Shown piece after piece: positions 1-5,269 of a stretch of DNA of 5,269 bases; the first letter of the stretch is position 1; each line of letters opens with the position of its first letter. The DNA lies in the NCBI GenBank assembly GCA_007116195.1, contig SKIX01000237.1, positions 1 to 5,269 of the forward strand, read 5' to 3'. This DNA comes from Marinospirillum sp. GTDB lineage: Bacteria > Pseudomonadota > Gammaproteobacteria > Pseudomonadales > Halomonadaceae. Made by a program: the position numbers and the translations under genes. The notes beneath the pieces are model-generated. The model was not told the origin of the DNA. It saw only the letters and a list, made by a program, of their open reading frames with translations, and made no database searches.

Positions 1-364
<364 letters not shown>

Positions 365-419
365 CTATTCAATCAATTCGTTGGTTGGTCGTGAAAGTTT
401 CTGAAAGCTAAGAAGAGTT

Positions 420-707
420 TTAGCCTTCCAGAACACCAAAGATTTCGCTTTCGCTGAGGATCAGCAGTTCTTCGCCGTCAATTTTAACGGTGCTGCCGGC
501 ATAGCTGCCGAAAATGACCTTGTCGCCTGCCTTAACCGACAGAGGACGCACTTCACCATCAGCAAAACGGCCTTCGCCTACGGCTAGCACTTCACCTTGA
601 GAAGGTTTTTCCTGAGCGCTGCCAGGCAGGACGATGCCACCAGGGGTCGTGGTTTCTTCTTCCATACGACGAACGACTACGCGATCGTGCAAAGGACGGA
701 TTTTCAT
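420..707 (-). CDS. groES: Co-chaperonin GroES (Hsp10)
   Basis: This gene encodes the 95-residue co-chaperonin that forms the heptameric lid of the GroEL chamber. Length is normal for the family (about 94-97). The N-terminus [14 protein letters not shown] is the standard GroES opening. The mobile loop (about residues 16-32) carries the hydrophobic I25-V26-L27 tripeptide that docks on GroEL's apical domain, followed by P-G-S. A second typical stretch is [11 protein letters not shown], and the protein ends in I-F-G-V-L-E-G. The ATG at 705-707 has a strong Shine-Dalgarno, AGGAGA (complement of 717-722), nine bases upstream, which fixes the start. It is the first gene of groESL. Its leader runs from the heat-shock promoter within the end of fxsA, about 100 nt if transcription starts near 806. 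All visible key residues are intact. Confidence 0.98.
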   Translation of the reverse strand: MKIRPLHDRVVVRRMEEETTTPGGIVLPGSAQEKPSQGEVLAVGEGRFADGEVRPLSVKAGDKVIFGSYAGSTVKIDGEELLILSESEIFGVLEG

Positions 708-716
708 TGCTGAATG

Positions 717-753
717 TCTCCTGTTAGTTCAACAGTTAGTGGGGCCAGGCCCC
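717..753 (-). promoter_or_regulatory. groES leader inverted repeats next to the ribosome binding site
   Basis: Two short symmetrical elements lie in the groES leader. On the mRNA strand GGGGCC-T-GGCCCC (complement of 741-753) is a 13-base near-perfect palindrome. Closer to the gene, CTGTT-GAACT-AACAG (complement of 721-735) can form a 5-bp stem whose right arm runs directly into the AGGAGA Shine-Dalgarno (complement of 717-722) and shares its first AG. Neither is followed by a T-run, so they are not intrinsic terminators. They may influence mRNA stability or ribosome access, but the stems are short and no function is proven. Confidence 0.3.
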
Positions 754-812
754 GTGTTGGGTGTAAAAATCTTGGTTATCTTAAGCAGGGTTAAGCTGCT
801 AGGCCTAAAACT

Positions 813-840
813 TAATGAGGGCAGCCTGTTGTTTTTCAAG
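813..840 (-). promoter_or_regulatory. Heat-shock (sigma32/RpoH-type) promoter of groES-groEL
   Basis: On the minus strand, CTTGAAA (complement of 834-840) is followed after 13 bases by CCTCATTA (complement of 813-820). This agrees closely with the E. coli RpoH consensus CTTGAAA, about 11-16 bases, then CCCCATnT. It sits about 105 bp upstream of groES, the expected target. Transcription would start near 805-808, giving a leader of roughly 100 nt. The same -35 could serve a sigma70 site (TTGAAA, 17-bp gap, ATTAAG), but that -10 is poor. I see no CIRCE element (the HrcA operator), which fits RpoH control rather than HrcA control. The -35 box contains the TGA stop of fxsA. Confidence 0.85.
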
Positions 841-1315
841 GGCGATTATCATCTTTTCTTTGATATTCGCCTTCTAATACTCGGCCTTCCTTACTTGGTC
901 TTGCGGCTTCACTTTCAGAGTTTGCAGGCTTTTCCCCGTTGCTTTCCTTTCGGTAATGGAAGGTGGTGGTGGCTGATTTGTTTTTCAAGGGGGCAATTAA
1001 AATTTTTCTTGTGACTGGCAGTAGTAGCACCAGGCCTAGAAAGTCACTGATAAAACCTGGAATAAAGAGCAGGATGCCTGCCAACCCGACAGCGGCTGTT
1101 TCGATTAAGGTGCCTAAGGGTTCTCTGCCTTGCCTGAGTTGCGTTTGTAGGGAAAGGCTGAGTCTGCGCCATTCCAGCTGAACGAGCAGTAACCCCAGTG
1201 CCGCAGTTGCAATAATCAGCATTAGAGTGTTGAGCGCGCCAGCCTCTTGACCCACTTTAATCATTAACCAAATTTCGGCAAGCGGCCAGATCAGCAGAAA
1301 AAATAGCAGGGGCAT
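836..1315 (-). CDS. fxsA: FxsA family inner-membrane protein
   Basis: This is a 159-residue membrane protein of the FxsA family. E. coli FxsA is known for relieving F-plasmid exclusion of phage T7 when overproduced; its normal molecular role is unclear. The N-terminus is strongly hydrophobic (residues 3-19, with the family's P-L-x-E-I-W). A second membrane segment covers about 28-47. A third covers about 70-99 and contains the conserved L-F-I-P-G-F-I-S-D-F-L-G motif (83-94). From about residue 103 the tail is polar and ends in E-G-E-Y-Q-R-K-D-D, the typical FxsA C-terminal signature. The ATG at 1313-1315 has AAAGG (complement of 1323-1327) seven bases upstream. The gene lies just upstream of groES on the same strand, as in many gammaproteobacteria, with a 128-bp gap and no visible terminator, so read-through into groESL is likely. 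Its TGA stop (836-838) lies inside the groES heat-shock -35 box. Confidence 0.93.
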   Translation of the reverse strand: MPLLFFLLIWPLAEIWLMIKVGQEAGALNTLMLIIATAALGLLLVQLEWRRLSLSLQTQLRQGREPLGTLIETAAVGLAGILLFIPGFISDFLGLVLLLPVTRKILIAPLKNKSATTTFHYRKESNGEKPANSESEAARPSKEGRVLEGEYQRKDDNRP

Positions 1316-1375
1316 GGGGAAACCTTTTGCAGGAGCACTCAGTCGGTGCGTGATTTAACAGGTGCAGCTTAGCAA

Positions 1376-1404
1376 AATATGGTGATGAAGGATGCAGACT
1401 TCAA
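1376..1404 (-). promoter_or_regulatory. Candidate sigma70 promoter for fxsA
   Basis: On the minus strand TTGAAG (complement of 1399-1404) and CATATT (complement of 1376-1381) are separated by exactly 17 bp. Each matches four of six consensus positions, and the site lies about 60 bp upstream of the fxsA start. Immediately upstream of the -35, 1405-1421 holds an imperfect inverted repeat (CCTTTG, five bases, CAAAAG). The match is moderate, so this is a candidate only. Confidence 0.35.
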
Positions 1405-1462
1405 CCTTTGTTCTTCAAAAGCGAGTGTTTTTGGTTTTTTTTAATGAATTAAATTCTTCTAT

Positions 1463-1491
1463 TTCGCAGGTGCGAGATGATGGGGTATATT
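1463..1491 (+). promoter_or_regulatory. Candidate sigma70 promoter for the SDR gene
   Basis: TTCGCA (1463-1468) and TATATT (1486-1491) are separated by 17 bp. The -10 matches five of six consensus positions and the -35 four of six. It would give a leader of about 58 nt ahead of the ATG at 1557. AT-rich DNA just upstream (1428-1462, with a T-run and the overlapping palindromes TTAAT-GA-ATTAA at 1441-1452 and GAATT-A-AATTC at 1446-1456) could act as an UP-like element or a protein site. No competing promoter in this gap is clearly better. Confidence 0.35.
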
Positions 1492-1501
1492 GGTTGGGAC
1501 G

Positions 1502-1526
1502 GTTCTTATAAGGATGAGGTAAGAAC
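1502..1526 (+). repeat. Inverted repeat in the SDR gene leader
   Basis: GTTCTTA (1502-1508) and TAAGAAC (1520-1526) are perfect 7-bp inverted copies separated by 11 bp. The left arm also takes part in an 8-bp palindrome, CTTATAAG (1505-1512). The element lies 30-54 bp upstream of the start codon and just after the candidate -10 box. It could be an operator positioned to block early transcription or a weak hairpin in the leader. No T-run follows, so it is not a terminator. Confidence 0.4.
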
Positions 1527-1556
1527 TGGCATCCACTTTTAACCTTGAGGTGAAGT

Positions 1557-2318
1557 ATGCAAGTTAAAGATTCGGTTGTTGTTGTAACAGGTGGTGGTCA
1601 GGGTTTAGGTCGTGCTATGGCGGTTGATCTGGCTGCTCAGGGCGCTAAGTTGGCCTTGTTTGATTTGAATGAAGAAAAGCTTCAAGAAACAGTTGAGCTG
1701 GTCAAACAGGCTGGTAGTGAAGCCCACTACTACTTGGTCAATGTGGCTGAAGAAGCGGCCGTTGAGCAGGCCTTTGAGCAGGTGGTTAAAGACTTCGGTG
1801 GTCTGGATGTACTGGTCAACAATGCTGGTATCACGCGTGATGGTCTTTTGGTTAAGGCTAAAAACGGTGAAGTCACCGGCAAGATGTCGCTGAGCAACTG
1901 GCAGCAGGTCATGGATGTCAACCTGACGGGTGTCTTCCTCTGTGGTCGTGAAGCAGCCGCTCAGATGGTTAAGCTGGGCCGTAAAGGTGTGATTGTTAGC
2001 ATTTCTTCTGTTTCTCGTGCTGGCAATATGGGACAGACCAACTACTCTGCAGCCAAAGCAGGCGTAGTTGCAATGACAGTAACCTGGTCTAAAGAGCTGG
2101 CTCGTTACGGTATCCGTACTGGTGCTGTTGCACCTGGCTTTATTGCGACCGATATGGTGTCTGCAATGCCTGAAGAAGTTTTAGGTAAGATCACAGCGGG
2201 CATTCCGCTGAAGCGTCTGGGCCAGCCGGAAGAGATTGCACACAGCGTACGCTACATCATCGAGAATGATTACTTCTCGGGCAGTGTGGTTGAGTGTAAT
2301 GGCGCTCTGCGTATTTAA
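1557..2318 (+). CDS. FabG-like short-chain dehydrogenase/reductase (SDR), substrate unknown
   Basis: This is a 253-residue classical SDR, a cytoplasmic NAD(P)(H)-dependent oxidoreductase. Visible motifs are the cofactor-binding T11-G-G-G-Q-G-L-G18, D36 at the end of the second beta strand (which in this family usually favours NAD(H) over NADP(H)), N88-N-A-G91, and the catalytic set N122, S150, Y163 and K167 in [13 protein letters not shown] follows as usual. All active-site residues are present. Length is near the FabG norm (about 245). Compared by eye with FabG there are about nine extra residues between [11 protein letters not shown] and N-W-Q-Q-V-M (around 99-113), and the C-terminus reads V-E-C-N-G-A-L-R-I rather than the usual V-D-G-G. 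GAGG at 1547-1550, six bases before the ATG, supports the start. It is a single-gene unit, divergent from fxsA and closed by a terminator. It may act on a 3-oxoacyl or other hydroxy/keto substrate, but the context does not name one; it should not be taken as the housekeeping fabG. Confidence 0.93.
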   Translation: MQVKDSVVVVTGGGQGLGRAMAVDLAAQGAKLALFDLNEEKLQETVELVKQAGSEAHYYLVNVAEEAAVEQAFEQVVKDFGGLDVLVNNAGITRDGLLVKAKNGEVTGKMSLSNWQQVMDVNLTGVFLCGREAAAQMVKLGRKGVIVSISSVSRAGNMGQTNYSAAKAGVVAMTVTWSKELARYGIRTGAVAPGFIATDMVSAMPEEVLGKITAGIPLKRLGQPEEIAHSVRYIIENDYFSGSVVECNGALRI

Positions 2319-2335
2319 TTACCCTTGAAGTAGCT

Positions 2336-2369
2336 AAACCCGCCTTCCTAATTAGGAGGCGGGTTTTTT
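2336..2369 (+). terminator. Rho-independent terminator of the SDR gene
   Basis: AACCCGCCT-T-CCT (2337-2349) pairs with AGGAGGCGGGTT (2354-2365) as a 12-bp GC-rich stem with one bulged T and an AATT loop. It is followed by a run of six Ts (2364-2369). It begins 18 bp after the SDR stop codon. It separates the SDR transcript from mmsA, so the two genes are not an operon from the SDR promoter. Confidence 0.93.
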
Positions 2370-2382
2370 GTTGGGTGTCCAG

Positions 2383-2536
2383 GCAAGGTATGTAGAGCTG
2401 TGACCAAAGGTACTGTTTGTATAACTTGTGTTTGTGGCTGGATGATAGGGAGGTGTAAGTACCTTGCATTTATGCAAGGGCGTTTTGCGTTGTTGGGTCT
2501 TGTCATGCATAGTGGCTGCTATCTAAGATGCAAGGG
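2383..2536. promoter_or_regulatory. Palindrome and GCAAGG half-sites upstream of mmsA, candidate regulator-binding region
   Basis: At 2462-2479 there is a perfect 18-bp inverted repeat, CCTTGCAT-TT-ATGCAAGG. Its half-site recurs: ATGCAAGGG at 2472-2480 is repeated exactly at 2528-2536, and GCAAGGTA at 2383-2390 is the exact inverse of TACCTTGC at 2460-2467. That makes four GCAAGG cores in about 150 bp. The same hexamer also occurs in coding DNA at 1128-1133 and 3076-3081, roughly the chance rate for the whole window, so it is the clustering and the palindrome that count. The palindrome is not followed by a T-run and lies outside any credible gene. A transcription factor controlling mmsA is the simplest reading; which family is unknown. 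Confidence 0.5.
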
Positions 2537-2539
2537 TGG

Positions 2540-2575
2540 TTAGGTATTGACTACCTAAAGCTGAATAATCATAAC
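2540..2575 (+). promoter_or_regulatory. Probable mmsA promoter with an inverted repeat over the -35 box
   Basis: TTGACT (2547-2552) and CATAAC (2570-2575) are 17 bp apart, matching five and four of six sigma70 consensus positions. Transcription would start near 2582, giving a short leader before the ATG at 2605. The -35 core TTGAC is exactly the 5-bp spacer of a perfect 7-bp inverted repeat, TTAGGTA (2540-2546) and TACCTAA (2552-2558). A protein bound there would compete with RNA polymerase, so an operator for repression is plausible. The mmsA Shine-Dalgarno follows at 2594-2599 (AGAGGT). Confidence 0.55.
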
Positions 2576-2604
2576 AACACTTAAAGATAAAAAAGAGGTA
2601 AGCC

Positions 2605-4104
2605 ATGTCTGTGCGCGAAATTCCAATGATCATTGGTGGTGAAAAAGTTATTTCTCAGTCTAGTGACTGGCGTGATGTTTTAAACCCGGCCACTCAGGAA
2701 GTAGTTGCCCGTGTACCCTTTTGTACGCTGGATGAGGTTGATGCCGCTATTAACAACGCTAATGAGGCGTTTAAAACCTGGCGTAATACGTCTTTAGGTG
2801 CGCGCATGCGCATTATGCTGAAGTTTCAGCACCTGCTGCGTGAAAATGCTAAAGACCTGGCTGCGATGATCACTGAAGAGCATGGCAAAACTTTGCCCGA
2901 TGCTGAAGGCGAAGTGGGCCGTGGTCTTGAAGTTGTTGAGCATGCCTGTTCCATTCCGAGCCTGCAGTTGAGTGAGCTGGCCGAAAACGTGGCTACGGGC
3001 GTTAATGTTTATACCCTGAAGCAACCTTTGGGTGTAGGTGCCGGTATTACCGCTTTTAACTTCCCAGTGATGCTACCTTGCTTTATGTTCCCTATTGCCA
3101 TTGCAACAGGGAATACCTTTGTTCTTAAGCCATCTGAGCAAGATCCCACCTCAACACTGCGTTTGGTTGAGCTAGCTCACGAAGCGGGTCTGCCACCTGG
3201 GGTTTTGAATGTCGTTCACGGTGGCCCTGAAGTGGCGACACGCTTGTGTCAGCATGAGCATATCAAAGCCGTTTCCTTTATCGGTTCAAGCCATGTTGGT
3301 GAGCAGATTTATCAGCATGCCAGCAATGCCGGTAAGCGTGCGCAGTGCATGATGGGTGCTAAAAACCATTGTGTCATTCTGCCTGATGCCAATAAAACTC
3401 AAGCCATTGATGCTTTGATTGGTTCTGCTTTTGGTGCTGCAGGTCAGCGCTGCATGGCGAACCCTGTGGTTGTTCTGGTGGGTGAGGCTCGTCAATGGGC
3501 TGATGAAATTGTTGAGCGCTCCAAGAAAATGATTGTTGGTCCTGGTACCAATGTTAAGGCTGATGTTTGCCCTGTGGTTTCTGCTTCAGCCAAAGAGCGT
3601 ATCCTGCGTTTAATTGATTCAGGTGTTGAACAAGGAGCTACTCTGGCCCTAGATGGTCGCGATTGCGTTGTTGAAGGCTATGAAAAGGGTAACTTTGTTG
3701 GCCCAACAGTCTTTACCGGCGTTACTAAAGAAATGGATGTTTATAACGAAGAAATCTTTGGCCCTGTGCTCTGTGTAGTGGAAGCAGAAACTTTGGAAGA
3801 GGCCATTGAGTATATCAACGATAACCCGAATGGTAATGGAACCTCGATCTTTACAGCCTCGGGTTGGGCAGCTCACAAGTTCCAGAATGAAATCGATGTA
3901 GGTCAGGTCGGCATCAATATGCCTATTCCTGTCCCTGTTGCCTATTTCAGCTTTACCGGCTCACGCGGTTCGCGTTTAGGTCCTTTAGGCCCTAACGGTA
4001 AAGAAGCAGTTAAGTTCTGGACCCATAGCAAGACAGTCACTGAACGCTGGTTCGAGCCTGATAGCATCTCTTCCGGTGTCAACACCACCATATCCATGAA
4101 GTAA
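2605..4104 (+). CDS. mmsA: Methylmalonate-semialdehyde dehydrogenase (CoA-acylating), MmsA
   Basis: This is a 499-residue aldehyde dehydrogenase superfamily enzyme. MmsA oxidises methylmalonate semialdehyde or malonate semialdehyde with NAD+ and CoA to propionyl-CoA or acetyl-CoA, in valine, myo-inositol or beta-alanine catabolism in the cytoplasm. The family length is about 485-505. Visible features are F151-N-F-P (oxyanion Asn152), K175-P-S-E in the NAD site, F225-I-G-S, G251-A-K-N-H, the catalytic C283 in G-Q-R-C-M-A, and E382-E-I-F-G-P. The C-terminal [15 protein letters not shown] is an MmsA signature. The general-base Glu that hydrolytic aldehyde dehydrogenases carry in E-L-G-G-K is replaced (Met249 by eye alignment), consistent with release by CoA rather than water. 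GAGG at 2595-2598, six bases before the ATG, fixes the start. It has its own probable promoter and terminator, so it looks monocistronic; the usual partner mmsB (3-hydroxyisobutyrate dehydrogenase) is not in view. IolA is the inositol-pathway homologue, but no iol genes are nearby. Confidence 0.95.
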   Translation: MSVREIPMIIGGEKVISQSSDWRDVLNPATQEVVARVPFCTLDEVDAAINNANEAFKTWRNTSLGARMRIMLKFQHLLRENAKDLAAMITEEHGKTLPDAEGEVGRGLEVVEHACSIPSLQLSELAENVATGVNVYTLKQPLGVGAGITAFNFPVMLPCFMFPIAIATGNTFVLKPSEQDPTSTLRLVELAHEAGLPPGVLNVVHGGPEVATRLCQHEHIKAVSFIGSSHVGEQIYQHASNAGKRAQCMMGAKNHCVILPDANKTQAIDALIGSAFGAAGQRCMANPVVVLVGEARQWADEIVERSKKMIVGPGTNVKADVCPVVSASAKERILRLIDSGVEQGATLALDGRDCVVEGYEKGNFVGPTVFTGVTKEMDVYNEEIFGPVLCVVEAETLEEAIEYINDNPNGNGTSIFTASGWAAHKFQNEIDVGQVGINMPIPVPVAYFSFTGSRGSRLGPLGPNGKEAVKFWTHSKTVTERWFEPDSISSGVNTTISMK

Positions 4105-4129
4105 ACTGCTGTAGTAACTGCTCTGCTTT

Positions 4130-4155
4130 GCCCCGCTTTGAAGCGGGGCTTTTTT
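4130..4155 (+). terminator. Rho-independent terminator of mmsA
   Basis: GCCCCGCTT (4130-4138) and AAGCGGGGC (4141-4149) are perfect 9-bp inverted arms; with a realistic loop the stem is 7-8 bp of nearly pure GC. Six Ts follow at 4150-4155. It starts 26 bp after the mmsA stop and lies between two convergent genes. On the minus strand the hairpin is followed by AAAGC rather than Ts, so it is a good terminator for mmsA but only a weak one for the chemoreceptor gene. Confidence 0.92.
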
Positions 4156-4161
4156 GGTCTA

Positions 4162-5269
4162 TTAGAAACGGAAACGTGAAATGGATGAACTCATGGAACC
4201 AGCCAATTTTTGTAGCTTATCGGCGCTTTCAGCGCTTTGTTCAGCACTGAGTGCGGCCTCTTGAGCAACATCCTGAATTCGGTAGATGCTTTGTCCTAGC
4301 TCATCTGTTGCTGCAGTTTCCTGCTCAGTCGCTGCCGCAATTTGTGCGGTCATATCACGAATCTGTTCCATCATGCTGGCCAGAGTATTGAGCCGCTGGT
4401 GAGTAGCGCGTACAAAATCAACGCTTTCTAGCGCCTGCTCACGATTTTCAGTAATGCTTTTAACAGCATGGCTGGTTTTACGTTGTAATTCGGCAACCGT
4501 TTCTTCAATAGTTTCTGTGGACTGATGGGTGCGGCTAGCTAGCGTTCGAACTTCATCTGCCACTACAGCAAAACCCCGCCCATGCTCACCCGCTCGAGCT
4601 GCTTCTATGGCGGCATTCAAAGCGAGCAGGTTGGTTTGTTCGGTTATATCGCGAATGACTTGAACTACTTCGCCAATCGATTCACTCTGCTTTTCTAGCT
4701 CCTGAATGTCTTGAGTCGCTCTTTCGCTTTCGCTAGCCTGGTTTTCGATACTTGTTAAAAGTTGATTCATGGTTTCACGAACCTGGTCAACCTGTTCCGA
4801 GCCTTCTTCAGTCGCCATTTGAGTTTTGTGTGCATTCTGTGCAACTTCGTTGGCAGCGGCACCCATTTCATTAATTGCTGCGGCGACCTGTTCAACTTCC
4901 GACTGCTGGCGGCTAGCACCGTCTCGCGTGGTTTCAGTGAGTTGATCGAGTTTGGCACCGGCTTGTGAAACCTCTTGGCTTTGCCCCGCAATGCCTTGAA
5001 TAAGCTCTTGGATTTTTTCAACAAAATGATTAAAGCCAGTTGCAACTTCGCCTACCTCGTCATGCCGCTTGATGTTTAAACGACGCGTCAAGTCACCTTC
5101 GCCGGCAGCAATGTTTTCCAGGGCAAGACCCAGGTCGCTCAGAGGCTGGACAATAAGACGCTGTACCAGAACAATAACAGCAATAATCAACAGTAAAATA
5201 AGTAGCAGCATACCCAGCAGCAAGCTGTCTGCAATGGCTGTTGATTCATCTATGATGCTGTTAACAAAG
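4162..5269 (-). CDS. Methyl-accepting chemotaxis protein, C-terminal 368 residues, 5' end outside the window
   Basis: This is an inner-membrane chemoreceptor that relays ligand binding to CheA/CheW and the flagellar motor. The frame stays open to the right edge, so the sensor domain and start are missing. In order: about 15 residues from the end of the periplasmic part (F-V-N-S-I-I-D-E-S), TM2 (roughly 5150-5223, very rich in Leu and Ile), HAMP (P-L-S-D-L through the D-E-V-G-E-V motif, about 5040-5150), then a long coiled-coil signalling domain. Its hairpin tip (about 4545-4650) has the invariant E-Q-T-N-L-L-A-L-N-A-A-I-E-A-A-R-A-G-E and G-R-G-F-A-V-V-A-D-E-V-R, where CheA and CheW dock. Gln/Glu-rich heptads flanking the tip are likely methylation regions. 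It ends in S-S-S-I-S-R-F-R-F with no CheR/CheB-tethering pentapeptide. The TAA at 4162-4164 is 57 bp from the convergent mmsA stop. The ligand cannot be inferred. Confidence 0.96.
   Translation of the reverse strand, partial: FVNSIIDESTAIADSLLLGMLLLILLLIIAVIVLVQRLIVQPLSDLGLALENIAAGEGDLTRRLNIKRHDEVGEVATGFNHFVEKIQELIQGIAGQSQEVSQAGAKLDQLTETTRDGASRQQSEVEQVAAAINEMGAAANEVAQNAHKTQMATEEGSEQVDQVRETMNQLLTSIENQASESERATQDIQELEKQSESIGEVVQVIRDITEQTNLLALNAAIEAARAGEHGRGFAVVADEVRTLASRTHQSTETIEETVAELQRKTSHAVKSITENREQALESVDFVRATHQRLNTLASMMEQIRDMTAQIAAATEQETAATDELGQSIYRIQDVAQEAALSAEQSAESADKLQKLAGSMSSSISRFRF

Noticed and set aside
781..800. AGCAG/CTGCT inverted repeat between fxsA and groES as an fxsA terminator
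   Set aside because: The stem is only 5 bp and the minus-strand transcript continues with TAAGATAACC rather than a U-run, so it does not look like an intrinsic terminator.
2442..2543. Small plus-strand frame of 33 codons (start M-I-G-R-C-K-Y) in the gap before mmsA
   Set aside because: It has no Shine-Dalgarno, runs through the 18-bp palindrome and related half-sites, and has no recognisable composition. It is more likely non-coding regulatory DNA.
1557..4104. SDR gene and mmsA as one catabolic operon
   Set aside because: A strong terminator at 2336-2369 and a separate promoter region before mmsA separate them. Shared function is possible but co-transcription is not supported.
4162..5223. 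Chemoreceptor gene starting at the TTG at 5221-5223
   Set aside because: The frame stays open past this codon to the window edge, and translation upstream gives a plausible periplasmic end followed by TM2. A start here would leave a receptor with no sensor domain and no first membrane segment. The gene is better called partial.

Overview
The window looks like ordinary chromosomal DNA of a moderate-GC gammaproteobacterium. A marine, Oceanospirillales-like heterotroph is my best guess. The basis is the close match of GroES, GroEL and FxsA to the enterobacterial/pseudomonad types, the fxsA-groES-groEL gene order also seen in E. coli-like genomes, a sigma32-type heat-shock promoter, a CoA-dependent methylmalonate-semialdehyde dehydrogenase, and a chemoreceptor ending in a short S-R-F-R-F tail. 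No taxonomic marker gene is present, so the lineage is an inference.

Left part (1-1315, all minus strand): fxsA (membrane protein), groES and the first 118 codons of groEL, transcribed leftwards. A well-matched heat-shock promoter for groES-groEL lies at 813-840, and its -35 box contains the fxsA stop codon. No intrinsic terminator separates fxsA from groES, so groESL can probably be read both from its own heat-shock promoter and by read-through from fxsA. The groES leader has two short inverted repeats, one of them next to the Shine-Dalgarno sequence.

Middle (1316-4155): fxsA diverges from a plus-strand gene for a classical short-chain dehydrogenase/reductase (SDR, 253 aa, FabG-like). The 241-bp divergent gap holds candidate promoters in both directions, an AT-rich patch and a 7-bp-arm inverted repeat. 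The SDR gene ends in a strong intrinsic terminator. A 286-bp gap follows, rich in symmetrical sequence: an 18-bp palindrome, additional GCAAGG half-sites, and a 19-bp inverted repeat centred on a TTGAC -35 box. It leads into mmsA (499 aa), whose product converts (methyl)malonate semialdehyde to acyl-CoA in valine, inositol or beta-alanine breakdown. mmsA has its own terminator and appears monocistronic; no mmsB or regulator gene lies in the window.

Right part (4162-5269, minus strand): the C-terminal 368 residues of a methyl-accepting chemotaxis protein (end of the periplasmic domain, TM2, HAMP, cytoplasmic signalling hairpin), convergent with mmsA. Its start lies beyond the right edge.

I found no evidence of a mobile element, CRISPR array, defence system, tRNA/rRNA or undescribed multi-gene system. 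The most interesting material is regulatory: the stop-codon-embedded heat-shock promoter and the palindromes upstream of mmsA.
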